Source of the DNA: Dillenia suffruticosa
Taxonomy: Eukaryota; Streptophyta; Magnoliopsida; Dilleniales; Dilleniaceae
DNA length: 64,000 nucleotides
Assembly (NCBI GenBank): GCA_033439265.1
Contig: JAVTVX010000031.1
Coordinates: forward strand, 19,822,001-19,886,000
Direction: 5' to 3'
The notes under the pieces are model-generated. The model saw nothing but the letters and a program-made list of their open reading frames with translations, searched no databases and was not told the origin of the DNA. A program made the translations under genes and the position numbers. The first letter of the stretch is position 1; each line of letters starts with the position of its first letter. Of this stretch, positions 58,021 to 64,000 are shown in pieces.

Positions 58021-58209
58021 TTATTAACAGATAATTGATCTAAAGAGATATGATACTAAATTTCTTAATCAAGTTTTCGAATTTGACTCACAGATTGGGT
58101 ATAAAAAAATTATATTGGGAGAGTAGACCCTTAAATGGATATTGTAAATCTCAAATCGGATTAGTTGGATCATAATTTTAGATATCGATCGGTGTAATAA
58201 AAAAAAAAT
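58021..58209 (+). repeat. tRNA-derived SINE, family A
   Basis: Reads ACAGATAATTGATCTAAAGA, TTTCGAATTTGACTCACAGA, TGGGAGAGTAGACCCTTAAA, ATTGTAAATCTCAAATCGGA, then TTAGATATCGATCGGTGTAA and an A-run. Confidence 0.8.
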
Positions 58210-58825
58210 TGTTCTATGCATTTCTAACATCAAGTTCGACGTTACAATCTTGCCTTTTGTTTTGGAAGTTAGGAGATTGTTCTTGCCTAGCAATTCATGG
58301 AAGATGAAACCATGCTAAAAACTAAGCTCTTGGCGTAATGGGGTCATATGGGCATTAGGTCAATGCAGGGTTGCCGAGGAGGAGGAAGAAAAGTAAATCC
58401 ACATGGTTACTCAAGTCAATGAGTGAAAAGCATTTCAAATCTTTTTTTTTTTGGGGCCCCGGGGGGGGGGGAGAGGATCTGCTCGGATAATTTTATTGCC
58501 GGTTTGCGTCCATTTTTAGGTAATGGCTTAGACCTATATTTGGTATGTAACATACTAAAATTCATGGGGCTTGCTAACTCTCCTTATTCTCTAATCTCAT
58601 CTCTCCCGTTTTTCTTTCTTTTCTCTCCTTCGATGGGGAATCCCCATAAGTAGATTTGATTTCATGTTGTTTCCCAATTTCATGTTATATACCCCCCAAC
58701 AAACAAACCCCGGAGGAATTTGAGTAACAAATTTTTCATTTGCTTCACCTTGGTTCCCAAATCTAAGAATCAAACATGATTTTGTTCATTCTCTTACTCA
58801 TTTCTCCGTCTGTCTCTCTCGATCA

Positions 58826-58990
58826 ATTAATATCTAAAATTATATTTTAACTAATTCGATCTTAATTGTTGTCGGATTCTTTTGAAAACTTTTAAAAAGG
58901 AACTTCCCCAACGTAATTTTTTTCACTTTCAAAATTTAAATTTAAATTTTGATAAAAATATTTAACATCCTTTCGGATTAAACCAACTCT
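58826..58990 (-). repeat. SINE-like copy, AT-rich family C
   Basis: On the minus strand: TTGGTTTAATCCGAAAGGAT, AAATTTTGAAAGTGAAAAAA, ATTACGTTGGGGAAGTTCCT, AGATCGAATTAGTTAAAATA and TTTTAGATATTAATTG. Shares order with the copy at 46205-46385. Confidence 0.5.
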
Positions 58991-59299
58991 ATGTTGATCG
59001 TCTGTCTGTCTCTCTCTCTCCCCGTGAAATGACATTGCAGCAGCCATGATCTAAACAGTTGCGTCCCACGGAGGAATAACTTTTCGGGGTTTACTGTCCC
59101 CCTCACTGTTACCATCCCTACTCCCGTTAGACGCCCTTGCTATTCAAATAATCTGAAAACAATCATATACTAAATTCCATTAGGAAAAAGAAAAAGGTAT
59201 TCCAAAAATGTCAGCATACAGAGCTAGACCATGTGCATCACTTCAAGCCGCAACCATCTGAACAACAAATTGGGATGACTTGACACCCTATTACAAGTA

Positions 59300-62200
59300 T
59301 CAGTCACTCCCCCACTTTTTCACTACTCTCTCTTTCGCAGATGTAAGGGTGTAGGTTTCCTCCATTGGCGTAGCAGAAAATTTAGCATGGCTATTTGGAG
59401 ATATGATCTTCATAACGGAGGATGTGATGTAAGTTAATGCATTTCTTGTTCCCCTCAAAGCAAACAACAATGGATTGAAAATGACTGCAAGCATTACTTC
59501 CCCTTTTGTGAGTATGAGATACTGCGAAGGCAGGCAGAAAATGAAAAGATTTGTTAAGTGCGACTATTTAATTAGCAATATCCAATGAAAATATAAAGAC
59601 AAGTCAGAGTTGGCTAAGCTTACCATCAAAATAATACCCAGGACAGCAAGGCTAGTTTGTTGGGCTTCTTGCCAAAAATGGTCACCATCAGAGCCACCAA
59701 ATGGTCCACCCCAACCAAACCAACCTCCACCACCAGTATGACCTCCTCCACCCTGCTCTTCTCTTTTCTTAATTTCTTTGTCCCATTTTTCAAACTCATT
59801 TTTCTTTCCACCTAAAGCACTTTCTAGTGCTTTCCTAGCTTCTTCCTGCATGAAAAGGTAAACGTACAAGTGAATGACATTGCTAATGGAAGAGAGGGAG
59901 CGTTCACTAAAAGAGCATGTGTCAGCAAGAAGGGTTTGAAACCCCTAAGGGTGTGATTCAAATCCACATGCCCTAATCCTCTAAAGTAATGCATGCCTAG
60001 TCTACATGGGACCTATTTTAGGGAGAGAGTGCTTGAAGAGGAAACGTTTCCTCTCTCACAGCCATTTAGCATTACATATATAAGGTGTATTGTAGTAATG
60101 ATCGCCCACTGAAGATGGAATGGTGCAGCAAGTCGCACATAATAGACACATCCATGCAAGCAACAAAGCTTCCCCATTCAAATAGATTGCACTAAAATAG
60201 AGCCTATTAATTTTTGACTTCTCTCGTTTCCTTGTTATTTCTTCTCCTATGGCTCAACAAATTTAAGACCAAAGGCAGGTCATTAATTAGAGCAGATATT
60301 TATTTCAGCATTCATTGTAGGCCATGCCAGAATATTTCTGTCTTCTTTCTTTTTATGCATTCTAGGAACTAGGTTAGGACAAGATTGTTAGAAAATTTTA
60401 CGAGTAACAATTTTACTGGCAGAAAATATTAACAAATTATCAATGTCATTGACAATTTGTTCATCATCCACGTGGCTCCAAGATTTGTCGTTGCCCTCTT
60501 TCTCTCCCCTTTCTGGTAGAAACACACATAAATGATAGCTATCTTGCCCACACAGTATGTTCATCAAAAACTGTACCCATTAGAAGAATAGTTAGTGGTG
60601 GAAATTATGGTTTTAGCAATAAATAATAGACTTTCTTGTCACAAGCCAACATGACTCCAGTTCAAACAGAGGAGGCGATAGCACTTGATCCTTCATACAA
60701 TTAACTCCAACATTTCACCTTCTTTTCCTAAAGTCCTTTATTATTTTTTTTTTATTTTAATTTCGGCCAAACATATAACTCTTTTCTTTTATGAATAAAA
60801 AGCTGTATTAAGGACTTCAAGGGGAAGCCACCCAAAAGGAAATTACAAGGCTAGAAACTCAAAGCAAGTAAAAAAAAAGTTACATCCAGATCCATAGAAT
60901 TTCTAGAAGCCAAAAAAGAAAAGGACTGCCCAAAGATATAACTCAAACTTTAACACTTGTTTATGTGGTTGTTGGTCATAATTTAGGTGTCAAAATGTGA
61001 TTTAAGCCTTCAAATTGATAACAAAAATGAAAACTACAATCTCCTAAGGACTAGCCATTCCTCCAAAACAAGTAAAGCCATTTTCACGAAAGGTATTCTC
61101 CGTTCATTTCTGGTAAAACAGGTTAACAACAAAATTATTTTGGCATTCACTTCATTTCATGTGTTCGTTCTCGCATAGCTAGTTGATATTATTGTGAAAT
61201 TTAAATATTATACTTCTCACACAGCCCCCCTACCCCACCCACTCCAGAATAAGTTGGTAAGCAATCAAAATCTTCCTCTTCCAATAAATTACTTTCAACT
61301 TTCCAAGATCGAGAAGTGATTCCAATAAATTACTTTCGACTTTCCAAGATCTAGAAGTGATTCTTAGACAAGTAAGACTTTATATGCCTTTACCGTCTAT
61401 AAAGTGAAAATGCTTTTACGCACTTTGGAATGATTTAGATGGCTATACAGCACTGTCAACAAGAACGGAATAGTGGAACCAGGATTATCTCCTCCAGCTC
61501 AATGACATCTAGAGTTGACTCATCCATTTACTTTAACTATTAGTATTAGTTCCCCCTTCCCCCACGGCTGCACAAAATCTTCAACAAGAAACTTATGGCC
61601 TAGGCCTTCTTTAGTGCACTGTTTTATGCATCAATAATCAGTAAGCAACATTGTTACTAAATCACACTTTGGTTAGTAACTGCTTTACATTTAAATCCTT
61701 CCAATAAACTTAAAACCTCCCTCCTTTGAAAGCATTTCCAAGCTCGATGGTGCCAGGTCCGATTGCTTGTCCTCAAATAGAGACTTGACAATAAGTGAAA
61801 TCAATCATGTTTAATAAAGCTTCAAAATGGACCCAAGTGCACCCCCAGCATTTTTCCAGAATTAGGCAACTACTTAGAGCTCATCTTATATCACACTGAT
61901 GGATACTCGATAGAACTAGACCCTTCTTGTTGCCCTCAAACACACACTTCACATTCAAGTAAAGCCATTTTTTGCGACAAAGTTGCAGAATCAGACTCAA
62001 AATGCCTCAGCAGTTTTTTAGCCATTTGGACGGGTTTAAAGTTCATCTTATACGCATCAAGTGATATCTACATAACCAATTATTTCTAGTTTTTGTATAC
62101 ACTTCCTTTGTGAAAGCATTCAGAATAAGTCAAGCACCTTCCTCTTTTCAAACCCTTGTTGCACAATCAAGTCAAACTTGCCTAGAATTACAATGCACAT

Positions 62201-62804
62201 CAACTTTCCTCACCCTAAGATTTCTCTCTCAGCCATTTCACCAAACACCTTTTGCTCTATAGATGTGGACACTAACCAAAACAACTTTAGAACAACTCAA
62301 CAAACACCTCACCTAATTCATAAATAACTAGAAGAAACCCCATAAGCAAGCAAGATAAATTTGACAATTTCAACGCCTAATTCTCTATTATCGCTCTTGA
62401 TTTGACCTACCCACTTCATAAAAACGCTCTTTTTACTGAGGTTTGTCATCAATTCTTTTAATTTTTTTTTTATCCAAACACAATTGAACAAAGCCGGCAC
62501 CACAAAACAACAAATTAAACCACCAAAACAATGAAGATCGAAACGATAACGGGAAAAAGAGAGAACCCAATTCGGGAATTGAAGTTACCTGCCTGCGACC
62601 ATCAGAGAAAAGGCATGAAAATCTACCATTGGAATTGAGCTTCTGCTGCAGAGAAGCCCACTTGGAGTTGGAGCTGCTATTGTTCCTCAGATCTGGAAGA
62701 TGGGTTTTGCTGCAAAGTTTGAGATGTGTCAAAGAAGATGAAGAAGAGCCATTGAGGTTGAGGCTTAAGCATGGAAGGCGAATGTTTAGAAGAGGCTGAG
62801 TCAT
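59300..62804 (-). CDS. Plastid-targeted membrane protein of unknown function
   Basis: Three exons on the minus strand, 62804-62589, 59845-59624 and 59521-59300, each a multiple of three, encode 219 residues. Exon 1 is a Ser/Asn/Leu-rich, acid-poor presequence (MTQPLLNIRLPCLSLNLNGS) typical of a chloroplast transit peptide. Exon 2 encodes a charged helix (EEARKALESALGGKKNEFEK), a Gly/Trp-rich stretch (GGGGWFGWGGPFGG) and FWQEAQQTSLAVLGIILM, the first membrane segment. Exon 3 encodes YLILTKGEVMLAVIFNPLLF then ALRGTRNAL, a second hydrophobic segment, and ends KERVVKKWGSD. The product matches a conserved but uncharacterised family of plant chloroplast membrane proteins as I remember it. Intron 1 is 2.7 kb and repeat-bearing. 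No enzyme motif; function not inferred. Confidence 0.85.
60770..60920. repeat. Possible retroelement 3' end fragment in intron 1
   Basis: The phrase AAAAAGCTGTATTAAGGACT followed by CAAGGGGAAGCCACCCAAAAG and GAAATTACAAGGCTAGAAAC recurs in my memory of plant LINE-type 3' ends (antisense). This is recall only, with no visible poly-A or target duplication. Confidence 0.25.
61279..61360. repeat. 41-bp tandem duplication in intron 1
   Basis: TTCCAATAAATTACTTTC followed by AACTTTCCAAGATCGAGAAG at 61279-61319, repeated at 61320-61360 with two substitutions. Recent slippage or unequal exchange. Confidence 0.95.
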
Positions 62805-64000
62805 CGTCTTCGCATCGTTTACAAGTTGATCGTTCGGGTGTGATGTGCTATTACTTGCTCATATAAAACATGTCCGACTTGCGAAATGGCCTGCCCGATA
62901 TTTTACAAAATAATAACTTAATAAAACAAATTAATTACTACAATTTTTTTTAAATATTATTGTGATATTTTTAATTAAAATAATAATTTTTATAGAAATT
63001 ATAAATATTATTCAAATATAATCTATAATTTTTGTATTGAAAATTTTGTTTAACCTTGATAGGATGTTAATTTAATTTTTCAAAATTGAATTTTAATTTG
63101 TGATTATTCTTTAATTTCCTTCAATTTGTCTCTATTGTTTGTATACTACTAAGCAAAATATTTTTATAAAAATTTTGAATGACATTATAACCTTATAAGG
63201 TATACTACTGATTGCTCTTCGGTATAGCTCCTCGGTTATTTGAATATTCTATATACGAGTACTCCATGAAAATTGACATTTTTATAAAAATTTAAATTAT
63301 AAATCTATACGATCGAAATGCATAACGAGTTTTAATTTATTTTTAAATTAATACGAAACAATTAGGTTTGATCTTACATTTTCAATACCACTTAGATTTT
63401 TGTCAATGAGCCATCTGATGCAATTTGTGAGAAGTTGCATAAGATAGCAGTATACGAGCGAAATCAGAGTATAAAAATTGCAAAGAGGAAGGGAAAATGA
63501 GTGAAATAGGAGAAAGAGAGGGAAAGGTATGAGTAAGAGTCTCAATTTTAGAAGTGGAAATTTAGAAATAGATATGTTGAAATTGAAAATTTTTTATTAA
63601 TTGTACCCTCTTCATTATATTAATTTTAATTTTTAGTTTTTTTTTTCTTTTAGAATTTTTTATTGATTATAATATTTTTTTTCTTTTAAATTTTAATTAT
63701 AATATTATAATAATATTTAAATGAATAAAAATTATCTAAAAATATATATAATATTTTTAATTAATTTGGTTATTCAATTTAACCGAAATAAAATTGGATA
63801 ATATTAATGATTGTCGAAATAAAATTGGATAATATTAATGATTGTCGAAATAAATTAAATTAAAATTTGATTTTATTCAAAATCAAATCAAATATCTAAA
63901 ATAAAAAAAAATGATTTTTTTTTTAATCGACAGTGCTCACCTCTAGTTGAGCCCTTGTGCTCTTTGATTGGAATTCAATGAAATTTGAAGGTCGACATAT
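62805..64000. other. AT-rich flank with a MITE-like end
   Basis: Promoter of the plastid protein gene, then AT-rich DNA. At 63920-63950 the minus strand reads CTAGAGGTGAGCACTGTCGA, a phrase like the ends of many plant hAT MITEs, followed inward by a 31-bp tandem repeat and TTCGGTTAAATTGAATAACC. The other end was not found. The frame at 63348-63545 is unsupported. Confidence 0.45.
63784..63855. repeat. 31-bp tandem repeat, 2.3 copies
   Basis: The unit CGAAATAAAATTGGATAATA plus TTAATGATTGT starts at 63784, 63815 and 63846 (partial), with the first two copies identical. Confidence 0.95.

Larger units (their letters stand above)
57013..59299. other. Intergenic region
   Basis: Contains a G-run at 57146-57155, GA tract at 57377-57398, SINE copies at 58021-58209 (+) and about 58826-58990 (-), a T-run/G-run pair at 58441-58471, and a CT tract near 59009-59022. 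No gene; a pyrimidine-rich frame at 57304-57618 (-) reads simple sequence. Confidence 0.55.

Noticed and set aside
1..64000. CRISPR arrays, operons, ribosome binding sites, riboswitches, rRNA
   Set aside because: The window is plant nuclear DNA; none of these patterns were seen. Tandem repeats present are minisatellites without spacer structure.

Overview
This is a nuclear genomic window from a flowering plant, most likely a woody eudicot or another broad-leaved angiosperm. The evidence is spliced genes with GT-AG introns, AT-rich intergenic DNA, many (GA)n/(CT)n tracts, tRNA-derived SINE copies and plant-only gene families (an early-nodulin-like phytocyanin, wax-synthase-type MBOAT acyltransferases, a plastid-targeted membrane protein). 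There are no prokaryotic features. All exon models were read by eye from splice sites, reading phase and remembered family sequence; no search was run.

Layout. 94-7690 (-): CDP-diacylglycerol synthase, missing only its last exon(s) beyond base 1, with a non-autonomous hAT element in one intron. 11103-11610 (+): small plant protein of unknown function. 15228-16420 (+): early-nodulin-like phytocyanin with two exons. 17752-23612 (-): TFIIF alpha subunit (RAP74) with nine exons; decayed copies of its last exon lie in tandem in the last intron. 25907-30600 (+): fumarylacetoacetase with fourteen exons. 31440-31900 (-): Helitron remnant. 34728-35357 (+): BAG5-type co-chaperone. 35481-36602: striking GC-rich foldback Mutator-like element. 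37161-37439 (+): fragment of a GH5 mannanase. 37935-38230 (-): secreted cysteine-rich peptide gene with one frameshift. 39698-41204 (-): V-ATPase subunit e. 47764-48852 and 52433-53533 (-): tandem pair of intronless MBOAT wax-synthase/sterol-acyltransferase-like genes. 55561-57012 (-): RhoGDI pseudogene. 59300-62804 (-): plastid-targeted membrane protein with three exons.

The genes are mostly unrelated housekeeping functions (phospholipid synthesis, transcription, tyrosine breakdown, vacuolar acidification) and do not form a pathway. The only functional cluster is the MBOAT tandem pair. The accessory interest lies in the mobile and repetitive DNA: a foldback MULE with about 140-bp inverted repeats and extreme strand asymmetry, several SINE copies including one family seen four times, a hAT element with an exact 8-bp target duplication, intragenic tandem duplications, and two decayed genes. 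I found no evidence for a new multi-gene system.
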